The notes: generated by a model from the sequence alone, not told the origin. Counted from the first letter of the stretch, positions 1 through 7,772 are shown. The stretch: DNA of 28,939 nucleotides from CBDDRG01 sp051306415 (GCA_051306415.1 JBPPNE010000345.1:1-28939); one strand, 5' to 3'. Numbers and translations: made by a program.

Positions 1-293
1 TCTGGAATGGCAAACCGGTATTGGGTAAAGCCGGTACGCCAAGCCTGACGGTCGAAGCCTGGCAGGTTTTTCATCAGGTAGACCATGTACACCCGCGCCG
101 GATCACGCAGCTTGCACACGGTATAGAGAAAAATTCGCTCGGCGCGGTGCTGGGCCTCTTCGGAGCCGAGGAATATACGCACCGGCGGTTTGCCGTTCGG
201 CTTAAGACCGGGAGCGACGTCGAAGGTCACGCATTCGAGCGACAGTGCCTCGGCCGTCTGCAGCGATGTGGCGAGTGGTGGTGCGGTGTTCAT
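1..293 (-). CDS. glycosyltransferase-like protein, N-terminal part only
   Basis: The gene starts at the ATG on the complement of 291-293 and runs off the left edge after 97 codons, so only the N-terminus is visible. The product begins MNTAPPLATSLQTAEAL and then has RIFLGSEEAQHRAERIFLY and GFDRQAWRTGFTQYRFAIP. That pattern (a short strand after a variable head, a conserved acidic/Gln motif, then a TGFTxYRFAIP block) resembles bacterial proteins annotated as GT8-like glycosyltransferases; the metal-binding DxD motif would lie beyond the edge. The assignment is from remembered family patterns only. The fragment is intact and is read towards the window edge, away from the HPP pseudogene. It could instead belong to an uncharacterised relative with no transferase activity. 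Confidence 0.5.
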   Translation of the reverse strand, partial: MNTAPPLATSLQTAEALSLECVTFDVAPGLKPNGKPPVRIFLGSEEAQHRAERIFLYTVCKLRDPARVYMVYLMKNLPGFDRQAWRTGFTQYRFAIP

Positions 294-392
294 GGCTATC
301 TATCGTACAACGAAAGGCTAATTCTGCCCCAGCTCGGCCGGCATGCGCTGGACCATCGGCGCCGCCGGCGCAAACCAGAGGGCATACATCGA

Positions 393-738
393 GACCGTAT
401 CGCTCGTCTCTTGTGGTGCGGTCTTGGCGCGGCGGTGGCGATAACCATCGCGTTGGCACTCGTCGCGCTACCGGCAACGCCGTTTCTGCTCGCGTCCCTG
501 GGTGGTTTCGGCGGTATTTTTGTTGGATCTCACCCGCGCACCGGCAGCGTAGCCCCGAGCGCTATTGGGCGGGCATCTCGGCGGCGTCTTCATTGGCATC
601 GCCTGCTTTCAGCTGCTAGGCGATGCATTGTGGGTCTACGCCCTCGCCGAGGTGCTGGCGCTGTGGAGCCGGCGCTATCCGGTAGCCTGGTTCGAGCGTT
701 CGCCGCCGAGCCCGTTCTGGGGCGGTTGGAACGATTAG
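393..738 (+). pseudogene. decayed HPP-family membrane protein
   Basis: The remains of an HPP-family integral membrane protein are spread over two reading frames. The first frame gives LLWCGLGAAVAITIALAL, then LPATPFLLASLGG. At about 506-508 the reading must shift by one base (an extra T in GGTTTCGG) to continue as SAVFLLDLTRAPAA. TAG at 550-552 then sits where the family usually has the Gln of an AQPR motif. After the stop the frame continues as PRALLGGHLGGVFIGIACFQ and LLGDALWVYALAEVLAL, then jumps to WSRRYPVAWFERSPPSPFWG, which looks like the family C-terminus; TAG at 736-738 ends it. The signature HPP segment is absent, which implies an in-frame deletion of several tens of codons. One frameshift, one nonsense codon and one deletion make a functional product unlikely. 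The true N-terminus is unclear; nothing supportable is seen in 294-392. Confidence 0.7.
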
Positions 739-947
739 GCTGCTGGACTTCGTTGCTGGTTGGCGAAGGCTTCGGTTGCAGCAACGACTTGCGGAGAAGG
801 CCGCCGCTGGCGAGTGGTGTCGTCGCCGCGCGAACCCGGGCGGATCAACTTCGGCTATTTTTATTTTAGCGGGTCGCGCAGGACTGGGAGCAGAAAACCG
901 CATTCTCGGCCTGAGGGAAGAAGCTGCCTCAGCGCAATGTCCAGGGG
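739..947. other. gap without a recognisable gene between HPP remnant and gatA
   Basis: No reading frame on either strand resembles a known protein, and no strong hairpin followed by a T-run is visible. gatA ends at 948 on the minus strand, so this is where gatB would be expected in the usual gatCAB order. No GatB-like motif was recognised in it. Confidence 0.4.
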
Positions 948-2402
948 CTAAGCCACGCCGGGCGCGGCGCGCAGATGCCAGTCCGTCGCCTGCTGAAAGC
1001 GGTGAGCGACATTCAGCATCAGCGCTTCAGCAAAGTAATTGCCAATGATCTGCACACCCACGGGCTTGCCGTCGACAAACCCGCAGGGAATCGACATGCC
1101 TGGCAAGCCGGCGAGATTGGTGGCGATGGTGTAGATGTCTTCCAGGTACATGGCCACCGGATTGACGCCCTTGGCGCCGAAGGCAAACGCCGGGTTGGGG
1201 CAGGTCGGGCCCATGATGATGTCGACGTTGCGGAAGGCGTCGACGAAATCCTGCTGAATCAGCCGACGCACCTGCTGAGCCTTTCTGTAGTAGGCGTCGT
1301 AATAGCCGGCGGACAGGCAATAGCTGCCTACCAGAATCCGCCGCTTGACCTCTTCGCCAAAACCCTCGGCGCGGGTGCGCATGTAGAGGTCGCGCAGATC
1401 GACCGGGTCGGCGCAGCGATAGCCATAGCGCACGCCATCAAAGCGGGAGAGGTTCGCCGATGCCTCCGCAGGGGCAATCACATAGTAGGCGGGCACGGAC
1501 AGCGCCGAGTGCGGCAGGCTGATGTCGACCAGATTGGCACCCTGGCGTTCCAGCTCGGCGAGGGCGGCTTGCACCGCCGCGGCGGTGTCCGGATTGAGGC
1601 CGGCGTCGAAGTACTCGGTGGGCACACCGACGGTGAGCCCCTGGATCGGATTGTCGAGCGACGCAGTGTAGTCAGGCACCGGACGGTCGATGCAGGTGGA
1701 ATCGCGGGGATCGAAACCGGCCATGACGTTCAGTAGCAACGCAGCGTCTTCGGCGGTGCGGGCGAGGGGTCCAGCCTGATCGAGGCTGGAGGCAAACGCG
1801 ATCATTCCCCAGCGCGAAATTCGGCCATAGGTGGGTTTCAGTCCGGTGATCCCGCACAGCGCTGCCGGCTGGCGAATCGAGCCGCCGGTATCCGTCGCGG
1901 TGGCCGCGACCACCAGGCGTGCAGCGACAGCGGCCGCCGACCCGCCGGAAGAGCCGCCGGGGACACAGCCGATATCCCAGGGGTTTTTCACCGGGCCGAA
2001 GAAGCTGGTTTCGTTGGACGAGCCCATCGCGAACTCGTCCATGTTGGTCTTGCCAAGGACGATGGCCTGGACTTGGTTGAATCGCTCGACGACGGCGGCG
2101 TCATAGGGCGGCACGAAATTGGCGAGCATCCGCGAGCCACAACTGGTGCGCACGCCGGCGGTGCAAAAAATGTCCTTGTGTGCAATGGGTATGCCGCAGA
2201 GGCGGTCGGCCTCACCTTGGGCGCGGCGCCGATCCGCTGCCGCGGCCTGTGCGAGCGCCTGCTCACCGGTGACGGTGATGAAACTGTTGTAGGTCGCATC
2301 GGCGGCGGCAATCCGATCGAGAAAGTGGCGAGTGAGTTCGACGCTCGAGAAGGCGCCGCTCGCCAAGCCCTGGCTCAGGTCGCTCAGCGTCTGGTTATGC
2401 AT
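948..2402 (-). CDS. gatA: Asp-tRNA(Asn)/Glu-tRNA(Gln) amidotransferase subunit A
   Basis: This 484-residue amidase-signature protein is the glutaminase subunit of the GatCAB complex. The complex converts Glu-tRNA(Gln) to Gln-tRNA(Gln) and/or Asp-tRNA(Asn) to Asn-tRNA(Asn) in the cytoplasm. The glycine/serine-rich amidase core is clear: GIPIAHKDIF carries the catalytic Lys, followed by GSSNETSFFGPVKNPWD, VPGGSSGGSAAAVAA with the cis-Ser, and DTGGSIRQPAALCGITGLKP with the nucleophilic Ser. Length is normal for GatA. The start is ATG at 2402; the Shine-Dalgarno is weak (a GGA about 10 bases upstream). gatC lies upstream on the same strand, but a MITE-like insertion separates them. gatB is not found downstream, so the complex depends on a gatB elsewhere in the genome. 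Confidence 0.97.
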   Translation of the reverse strand: MHNQTLSDLSQGLASGAFSSVELTRHFLDRIAAADATYNSFITVTGEQALAQAAAADRRRAQGEADRLCGIPIAHKDIFCTAGVRTSCGSRMLANFVPPYDAAVVERFNQVQAIVLGKTNMDEFAMGSSNETSFFGPVKNPWDIGCVPGGSSGGSAAAVAARLVVAATATDTGGSIRQPAALCGITGLKPTYGRISRWGMIAFASSLDQAGPLARTAEDAALLLNVMAGFDPRDSTCIDRPVPDYTASLDNPIQGLTVGVPTEYFDAGLNPDTAAAVQAALAELERQGANLVDISLPHSALSVPAYYVIAPAEASANLSRFDGVRYGYRCADPVDLRDLYMRTRAEGFGEEVKRRILVGSYCLSAGYYDAYYRKAQQVRRLIQQDFVDAFRNVDIIMGPTCPNPAFAFGAKGVNPVAMYLEDIYTIATNLAGLPGMSIPCGFVDGKPVGVQIIGNYFAEALMLNVAHRFQQATDWHLRAAPGVA

Positions 2403-2485
2403 CCGTCAAGTTTTCCATGGCGGGAACCCGGCAACTACAGCAAGACACGCAAGTTGGGAGCGGGGTGATAGAAGCTTCTGCACAC

Positions 2486-2709
2486 CTAGGGCCTGTTAAC
2501 ACTATCCGCGCAGTTGCGACGACGGCGCTTTTGTTGCGAGCCTATTTGTTGCGAGTCCAAGCGCGCCGTCCCTCCGGGTTGCGCCCCAAAAATCGCCATT
2601 CAGCGTTGCTCGTTGTTCATTTTGATTCACAAAATGTCTCTCCTCGCGCCTTGCCTGGCGGTTTTTGGGGCAGCAACGCAGCCGTGCAAATAGTGTTAAC
2701 AGGCCCTAG
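2486..2709. mobile_element. MITE-like element with 20-bp terminal inverted repeats
   Basis: The ends are perfect inverted copies of CTAGGGCCTGTTAACACTAT (2486-2505 and 2690-2709). The outermost CTAG (2486-2489 and 2706-2709) is self-complementary and is best read as a 4-bp target duplication, leaving an element of 216 bp. It encodes no transposase. The interior folds strongly: 2578-2597 pairs with 2657-2677 (GCCCCAAAAA against TTTTTGGGGC), with a further hairpin CATTTTG-ATTCA-CAAAATG at 2618-2636. A direct repeat TTTGTTGCGAG occurs twice near 2530-2555. This fills nearly all of the roughly 300-base gap between gatC and gatA. It was probably mobilised by a transposase encoded elsewhere; the family cannot be named from one copy. 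Confidence 0.8.
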
Positions 2710-2993
2710 TCCAGCACTTGTGGCACCAGGTAGAAGCCTTCCGTGCTGGCCGGCGCGATGGCCAAGAAGGCATCGCGCTGATTTGCCTCGGTAACTGCGT
2801 CCGCTCGAAGGCGTTGGCTCGCATCCAGCGGGTGCGCCATGGGTTCGATGCCCGCGGTATCCACCGCCTGCAACTGATCCACCAGCGCCAGCACCTCGTT
2901 GATGCCACGAATGGTTGCCGCCACGTTTTCATCCGTAATACGAATGCGCGCCAGCTCGGCAAGTTTTTCAATATCCGATCGCTCAATGGTCAT
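2706..2993 (-). CDS. gatC: Asp-tRNA(Asn)/Glu-tRNA(Gln) amidotransferase subunit C
   Basis: GatC is the small belt-like subunit that holds GatA and GatB together in the tRNA-dependent amidotransferase. The 95-residue product starts MTIERSDIEKLAELARI at ATG 2993, which matches the family start; an upstream extension to 3047 is open but has no family similarity. Typical features are the N-terminal helix LAELARIRI, the central VLALVDQLQAVDTAGIEPM and the C-terminal GFYLVPQVLD. The stop TAG (complement of 2706-2708) lies inside the CTAG target duplication of the adjacent MITE-like element, so the insertion left the protein intact. The gene is divergent from mreB, with 164 bp between start codons. 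Confidence 0.95.
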   Translation of the reverse strand: MTIERSDIEKLAELARIRITDENVAATIRGINEVLALVDQLQAVDTAGIEPMAHPLDASQRLRADAVTEANQRDAFLAIAPASTEGFYLVPQVLD

Positions 2994-3069
2994 GGTATAT
3001 TGGCGGCGTATCCTGATCGGCTTCAAACTAGCCGGGCAAGTTACCACATTTGTTCCCTGTCCTGAATCC

Positions 3070-3097
3070 TTGCCGCCAACGGATTGGGTAGTTTAAA
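3070..3097 (+). promoter_or_regulatory. putative sigma-70 promoter for mreB
   Basis: TTGCCG at 3070-3075 and TTTAAA at 3092-3097 are separated by 16 bases. Each matches four of the six consensus positions, and the pair lies 61 bases upstream of the mreB start in the gatC-mreB divergent region. This is a pattern match only. Confidence 0.4.
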
Positions 3098-3157
3098 GAG
3101 CAATAATTCGCGGCCAGAGAGCCATGCGGGAATTTGAACGAGGTAAAGTCTGTAGCC

Positions 3158-4192
3158 ATGTTTAAGCGATTGCGCGGGATCTTTTCCAACGACCTGTCCA
3201 TTGATCTGGGCACTGCAAATACCCTGATTTACATTCACGACAAGGGTATTGTCCTCAACGAACCCTCGGTAGTCGCTATCCGTTACCACAACGGCCAGAA
3301 GACCGTCGAAGCGGTAGGCGCCGAGGCAAAGCGGATGCTGGGGCGCACCCCCGGTAACATCAGCGCCATCCGCCCGTTGAAAGACGGCGTCATCGCGGAT
3401 TTCCAGGTCACCGAAAAAATGCTTCAGCACTTCATCAAGAAAGTGCACTCCCACAGCTTGATCGCGCCGAGCCCGCGGGTACTGGTGTCGGTTCCCTGCA
3501 CGGCCACCGAGGTCGAGCGGCGGGCGATCCGCGAATCTACCGAGGGCGCTGGCGCGCGGGTCGTCTACCTGATTGAAGAGCCCATGGCCGCCGCGATCGG
3601 CGCGGGCATGCCGGTCGAGGAAGCACGTGGCTCGATGGTGGTGGACATTGGCGGCGGCACTACCGAGATCGCCATTCTCTCTCTCAATGGCGTAGTTCAT
3701 TCCGACTCGGTGCGCATCGGCGGCGACCGCTTTGATGAGGCGATTGCCAACTATGTGCGGCGCAAGTATGGCAGCATCATCGGCGACTCCACCGCCGAGC
3801 GGATCAAAATGGAAATCGGCAGCGCCTACCCCGGCAAGGAAGTGCGCGAAATTGACGTGCGCGGACGCAATCTCGCCGAGGGTGTGCCCAAGAGCTTTAC
3901 CCTGAATAGCGATGAAATCCTCGAATCCCTGCAAGAGCCGCTGTCTGCCATTGTTCAGGCCGTCAAACGGGTGCTCGAACTGTCGCCGCCGGAGCTCGCC
4001 TCCGATATCGCCGAGTTTGGCATCGTGCTCACCGGCGGTGGCGCCCTGTTGCGCGGGATCGATGAGCTGATCAGCCGGGAGACCGGTCTGCCGGTGCTGG
4101 TAGCAGAAGACGCCCTCACCTGCGTCGCGCGGGGCGGCGGCAAAGCGCTGCAAATGATGGACAAGCGGCATCTGGATATTCTGTCCTCCTGA
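3158..4192 (+). CDS. mreB: rod shape-determining actin-like protein MreB
   Basis: MreB is the bacterial actin that forms membrane-bound filaments and positions the elongasome for lateral wall synthesis. The 344-residue product begins MFKRLRGIFSNDLSIDLGTA, the normal family start, from ATG 3158; a GAGGT lies about 14 bases upstream. A TTG at 3134 in frame would only add an unconserved leader. The actin-fold nucleotide-binding motifs are all present: phosphate 1 DLGTANTLIY, connect 1 with EEPMAAAIGAG, phosphate 2 DIGGGTTEIA, and adenosine motif LTGGGALLRG. The N-terminal MFKRLRGIF is the usual membrane-binding amphipathic stretch. It is first in the run mreB-mreC-mreD-maf-rng-yhdP-nit. Confidence 0.98.
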   Translation: MFKRLRGIFSNDLSIDLGTANTLIYIHDKGIVLNEPSVVAIRYHNGQKTVEAVGAEAKRMLGRTPGNISAIRPLKDGVIADFQVTEKMLQHFIKKVHSHSLIAPSPRVLVSVPCTATEVERRAIRESTEGAGARVVYLIEEPMAAAIGAGMPVEEARGSMVVDIGGGTTEIAILSLNGVVHSDSVRIGGDRFDEAIANYVRRKYGSIIGDSTAERIKMEIGSAYPGKEVREIDVRGRNLAEGVPKSFTLNSDEILESLQEPLSAIVQAVKRVLELSPPELASDIAEFGIVLTGGGALLRGIDELISRETGLPVLVAEDALTCVARGGGKALQMMDKRHLDILSS

Positions 4193-4239
4193 CTGTCCGA
4201 ACCGCATTCGAGTGCTGGCGCGGATCTGTCTGGGGCACC

Positions 4240-4295
4240 GACTGCTCGACCCTGACTGCTCGACAACAACCACCGGGCGCTGACTGCTAGACCCT
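4240..4295. repeat. 14-bp tandem repeat between mreB and mreC
   Basis: Four consecutive 14-base units fill 4240-4295. Units one, two and four read GACTGCTCGACCCT, GACTGCTCGACAAC and GACTGCTAGACCCT; unit three (AACCACCGGGCGCT) is degenerate but keeps the phase. The array ends just before the ribosome-binding site of mreC and lies in the 118-base space after mreB. It could be an expansion without function or could affect mRNA folding ahead of mreC. Confidence 0.65.
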
Positions 4296-4310
4296 GATCG
4301 AGGTGGCGCG

Positions 4311-5168
4311 ATCAAGAATCTCTTCTCCAAAGACCCCGCCCCCGCCCGCTGGATGCTCGGGTTGGTGATGGTCGCACTGGCTCTGATCGCCATCGATACC
4401 CAGACACCATTGCTACGACCGCTGCGCAACTGGACCGACACGGCGACATTGCCCCTCTACTGGCTAACCAACCTGTCCCAGCGCCTCGACGAGTGGGGCG
4501 GCACTGCGGTCAAGAGTCGCAGTGAAGTCGATGCCGAAAACGAGCGCCTGCGCATGGAGCTGCTGATCCACAAAGGGCAGCTGCAGCGCATGGCGGATAT
4601 CTCCGCCGAAAACCTGCGGCTTCGCGACCTGCTGAATGCCGCCCAGCTGATCACGGATAAAGTCTTGGTCGCCGAGCTGATCGGGGTGTCGCCCAACCCG
4701 TTGCAACATCTGGTGATCCTCAATCGCGGCACCGCGCATGGCGTCTACCTTGGCCAGCCCCTGCTCGACGGTGACGGCCTGATGGGCCAGGTAGTCGAAG
4801 TCTCCGAACACCACAGCAAAGCCTTGCTGATTACCGATAGCAGTCATGCCCTGCCCGTGCAGGTAGCGCGCAACGGCATCCGCGCCATCGCCGAGGGCAC
4901 CGGGAATTACGACCGCTTGCTGCTACGCCACGTCGCCCCGGCGCAAGATATCCAGGTCGGCGATAGGCTGGTCAGTTCGGGGCTGGGCGGTCACTTCCCC
5001 GCCGGCTACCCGGTCGGCCAAGTCGCCCGCATTGAGCGGGATCCGGGGCAGCCGTTCTTGGCGGTAACCGTTGCCCCCGCGGCGCGGCTGGATCGCAGCC
5101 GACACCTGTTGCTGGTGTTCACCGAGGTCGATCCACTCAAACCCGACGCTGCGCAGGGCGGCGACTAG
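4311..5168 (+). CDS. mreC: rod shape-determining protein MreC
   Basis: MreC is a bitopic inner-membrane protein whose periplasmic part links MreB filaments to PBP2/RodA. After a short cytoplasmic head there is one membrane helix (MLGLVMVALALIAI), then a coiled coil around DAENERLRMELLIHKGQLQ, then the beta-rich MreC core with GTAHGVYLGQPLLDGDGLMG and GDRLVSSGLGGHFPAGYPVG. The first ATG is at 4353, but the preceding in-frame codons read IKNLFSKDPAPARW, which resembles the conserved head of other gammaproteobacterial MreC proteins. The only in-frame candidates upstream of 4353 and after the TGA at 4281 are CTG 4284 and ATC 4311. GAGGT at 4300-4304 is ideally spaced for ATC 4311, so that start is given here (285 residues); ATG 4353 would give 271. 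The stop is one base before the mreD start. Confidence 0.9.
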   Translation: MKNLFSKDPAPARWMLGLVMVALALIAIDTQTPLLRPLRNWTDTATLPLYWLTNLSQRLDEWGGTAVKSRSEVDAENERLRMELLIHKGQLQRMADISAENLRLRDLLNAAQLITDKVLVAELIGVSPNPLQHLVILNRGTAHGVYLGQPLLDGDGLMGQVVEVSEHHSKALLITDSSHALPVQVARNGIRAIAEGTGNYDRLLLRHVAPAQDIQVGDRLVSSGLGGHFPAGYPVGQVARIERDPGQPFLAVTVAPAARLDRSRHLLLVFTEVDPLKPDAAQGGD

Positions 5169-5169
5169 C

Positions 5170-5652
5170 ATGGCGCGAGCGCCGGGCTTGCCTACCGCAC
5201 TCGTCGCCACCAGTGTGGCGGTGGCGCTACTGCTACAACTGTATCCACTACGGGGAGAGCTCGCGCTCTGGCGGCCGCCCTTCCCACTGTTGATCGCCCT
5301 GTTCTGGCTATTGTCCGAGCCGACACGCTTTGGCGTCGGCCTGACCTGGTCGATTGGTTTGTTGATGGATTTGCTGTTCGACGGCATTCTGGGGCAGTCC
5401 GCTCTGGCCTGCGGTCTCTGCGCCTACCTGGTTCAGTCCCTCGACCAGCGCTTGCAGCATTTCTCCTCCCTTCATCTGTGCGGCCTCGCCGCACTGCTGG
5501 TAACGGTGTACCAGGTGGTGGTGGTGAGCCTGGATCTGCTGCTGCGTCATGCCACTCTGGATCCGGCACTGTTCTACTCGGCGCTCTCGGCCGCGCTGCT
5601 GTGGCCGCTTATCGCAGGCGGACTCGGGCGCCTGCACCAGGCCCACTGGTAA
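5170..5652 (+). CDS. mreD: rod shape-determining protein MreD
   Basis: MreD is a small polytopic inner-membrane partner of MreC in the elongasome. The 160-residue product is almost entirely hydrophobic, with about five or six membrane segments, for example ALVATSVAVALLLQLYPL, FPLLIALFWLL, GVGLTWSIGLLMDLLFDGIL and LCGLAALLVTVYQVVVVSLD. WRPPFPLLI and GLLMDLLFDGILGQSAL are typical MreD motifs, and the length matches the family. ATG 5170 follows the mreC stop by one base, which suggests translational coupling. An open reading frame extends further upstream into mreC, but that is an overlap artefact. Confidence 0.95.
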   Translation: MARAPGLPTALVATSVAVALLLQLYPLRGELALWRPPFPLLIALFWLLSEPTRFGVGLTWSIGLLMDLLFDGILGQSALACGLCAYLVQSLDQRLQHFSSLHLCGLAALLVTVYQVVVVSLDLLLRHATLDPALFYSALSAALLWPLIAGGLGRLHQAHW

Positions 5653-5687
5653 CCCGCGATGACGCTTGGCGAAGCGGTTAGCCCAGG

Positions 5688-6278
5688 ATGACAAAGGCCG
5701 CCCTGATTCTCGCCTCTGCCTCACCCCGGCGATGGGAACTCCTCGCTCAAATTGGAGTCACTTATCGGGTTGTCGCCGCCGACATCGACGAGTCGAGAGG
5801 CTGCGGCGAGGCCGCCGAGGACTACGTCGTGCGCCTGGCGACAACCAAGGCACAGACCGTGTGGGAGCGCCAGACCGACGCCCACCTGCCGGTTCTCGGA
5901 GCCGACACCGCAGTCGTCCTCGGCGACACTATTTTTGGCAAACCAGCGTCCGAGACGGCGGCGGCGGCCATGCTGTCGCGCCTGGCGGGAACCCGGCACC
6001 GGGTACTATCGGCAGTGGCGATGGTGGGAGTTCAGGGCTGTCACCACCGATTGTCCGAAACGCTGGTCGATTTTCGACCGATCAGCCCGGCGGAGTGCCG
6101 CCGCTACTGGGCCACCGGAGAGCCTCTGGACAAGGCCGGCGGCTACGGTATTCAAGGCTTTGGGGCGGTTTTTGTCGAGTCCATCAGTGGCAGTTATTCG
6201 GGTGTCGTTGGCCTGCCCTTAACCGAAACCTATAGCTTGTTGCAGTTATATGAAATTTCCTGTTGGATGGGCGCATGA
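5688..6278 (+). CDS. maf: Maf-family nucleotide pyrophosphatase
   Basis: This 196-residue Maf protein hydrolyses non-canonical or excess nucleoside triphosphates to monophosphates; the YhdE-type branch prefers dTTP, UTP and modified pyrimidines. It shows the nucleotide-binding LASASPRRWELL near the N-terminus, the GADTAVVLGDTIFGKP block with the catalytic Asp, and the C-terminal GGYGIQGFGAVFVESISGSY and GVVGLPLTETYSLL. The ATG is 35 bases after mreD; only a weak CAGG precedes it. The stop TGA overlaps the rng start in an ATGA. Position between mreD and rng is the classical arrangement and supports the YhdE-type assignment. Confidence 0.95.
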   Translation: MTKAALILASASPRRWELLAQIGVTYRVVAADIDESRGCGEAAEDYVVRLATTKAQTVWERQTDAHLPVLGADTAVVLGDTIFGKPASETAAAAMLSRLAGTRHRVLSAVAMVGVQGCHHRLSETLVDFRPISPAECRRYWATGEPLDKAGGYGIQGFGAVFVESISGSYSGVVGLPLTETYSLLQLYEISCWMGA

Positions 6279-7762
6279 GTGTCGAAATTCTGGTAAACCA
6301 TAGCCCCATCGAAACCCGTGTCGCTACGATCGACAACGGCGCCCTCGTCGAGCTGGCCATCGAGCGCAGTCAACGACGCAGCTTTGTCGGCAATATCTAT
6401 CGTGGCAAGGTCGTCCGCGTAATGCCGGGGATGCAGGCCGCGTTTGTCGATATCGGCCTCGACAAGGCGGGCTTCATCCATGTTGATGACCTGCAATACG
6501 GCGAGCACCCGCGGGAGAACGGCAGCGAGCGGATTGCCGATGTCCGCCAGCTCGTCCAGGAAGGGCAGCTGCTGACTGTCCAGGTCGTCAAGGAGCCCAT
6601 CGGCACCAAGGGTGCGCGCCTCACTACCCACCTCTCCGTTTCATCCCGCTATCTGGTCTACATGCCCAACGTCGATCACGTGGGCGTATCCCAGCGTATC
6701 GAGGATGCCGCCGAGCGGGATCGCCTGCGCGAAGAGCTGTTGCAGTCGCTCGCCAGCATCGAGGAGGGCGGGGATCGCGCCGCCTCCGGCGGTGGCTATA
6801 TCCTGCGCACCGTTGCCGACGGTGCATCGCGCACTGAACTAGAGGCTGACGCCCGCTTCGTGCACCGCCTCTGGCACGTCGTCAGAGACAAGCTGGCGGC
6901 CGCGAATGCCCCGCGCTGCGTTTACCAAGATCTCTCGCTACCACTGCGAACCCTGCGCGATATGGGCCCGGAAGCGGTCGATGCGATCCGCGTCGACTGC
7001 AAAATGACCTATCAGCTCATGCGCCGCTTTGCCGAGATCTTCAATCCGGACAAGCTCAAGGTGATCGAGCACTACCAGAGCGAAACGCCGCTGTTTCATC
7101 TGTCCGGCACCGACGATGAGATCGCGAAAGCGCTACTGCGCCGGGTCGAGCTCAAATCCGGCGGCTACCTGGTGATCGACCAGACCGAAGCGATGACCAC
7201 CGTTGACGTCAATACGGGCGGCTTCATCGGCCATCGCGATCTCGAAGAGACGATTTTCAAGACCAACCTGGAGGCCGCCGGCACCATTGCCCGACAACTG
7301 CGGCTGCGCAACCTCGGCGGCATCATCATTATCGATTTTATCGACATGAAGGACGCCGAGCACCGTCGTCAGGTACTGCGGATTCTTGAAAAACACGTCA
7401 AGAACGACCACACCAGAACCAGTATCTCCGGGTTTTCCGATCTCGGCCTGGTGGAGATGACCCGCAAGCGCACCAGCGAAAATCTTCAGCAGATGCTCTG
7501 CCAACCCTGTCCGACCTGTGACGGCCGCGGGCATCTCAAGTCCGCGCAAACCGTGTCCGCCGAAATTTTGCGCGAGGTGATGCGCAAAGGCAGCGTACTC
7601 TGCGAAAAGGTATTGGTTCTCGCCGCGCCCGCGGTGATTGAACGTATGCGCGACGAAGACGCCACCCACGTCGCCGATGTCGAGGCGGCGATTGAGCGGA
7701 CGCTGGTGTTCCGTGTGGAAAACTTCTACTCCCGCGAACAGTACGACATCATCCCCGTCTAG
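6275..7762 (+). CDS. rng: ribonuclease G
   Basis: RNase G is a 5'-end-sensing endoribonuclease of the RNase E/G family that matures the 5' end of 16S rRNA and degrades some mRNAs. The 495-residue product starts MSVEILVNHSPIETRVA at ATG 6275, overlapping the maf stop. An S1 domain is visible at about residues 36-120 (GNIYRGKVVRVMPGMQAAFV, DIGLDKAGFIHVDDL). The DNase I-like catalytic domain carries VDVNTGGFIG and IIIDFIDMKDAEHR with the metal-binding Asp residues, and the zinc link reads CPTCDGRGH. There is no long C-terminal scaffold, so it is RNase G and not RNase E. A longer reading from TTG 6263 adds only four unconserved residues. Confidence 0.97.
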   Translation: MSVEILVNHSPIETRVATIDNGALVELAIERSQRRSFVGNIYRGKVVRVMPGMQAAFVDIGLDKAGFIHVDDLQYGEHPRENGSERIADVRQLVQEGQLLTVQVVKEPIGTKGARLTTHLSVSSRYLVYMPNVDHVGVSQRIEDAAERDRLREELLQSLASIEEGGDRAASGGGYILRTVADGASRTELEADARFVHRLWHVVRDKLAAANAPRCVYQDLSLPLRTLRDMGPEAVDAIRVDCKMTYQLMRRFAEIFNPDKLKVIEHYQSETPLFHLSGTDDEIAKALLRRVELKSGGYLVIDQTEAMTTVDVNTGGFIGHRDLEETIFKTNLEAAGTIARQLRLRNLGGIIIIDFIDMKDAEHRRQVLRILEKHVKNDHTRTSISGFSDLGLVEMTRKRTSENLQQMLCQPCPTCDGRGHLKSAQTVSAEILREVMRKGSVLCEKVLVLAAPAVIERMRDEDATHVADVEAAIERTLVFRVENFYSREQYDIIPV

Positions 7763-7772
7763 GAAGCCGGCC

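Noticed and set aside
21..869. 282-codon plus-strand open frame at the left edge
   Set aside because: Its first part is antisense to the minus-strand gene and its middle is only one frame of the HPP pseudogene, so it is not one gene.
3041..4441. 466-codon open frame antisense to mreB
   Set aside because: It lies opposite a certain mreB gene, has no family motifs and arises from GC-rich codon bias.
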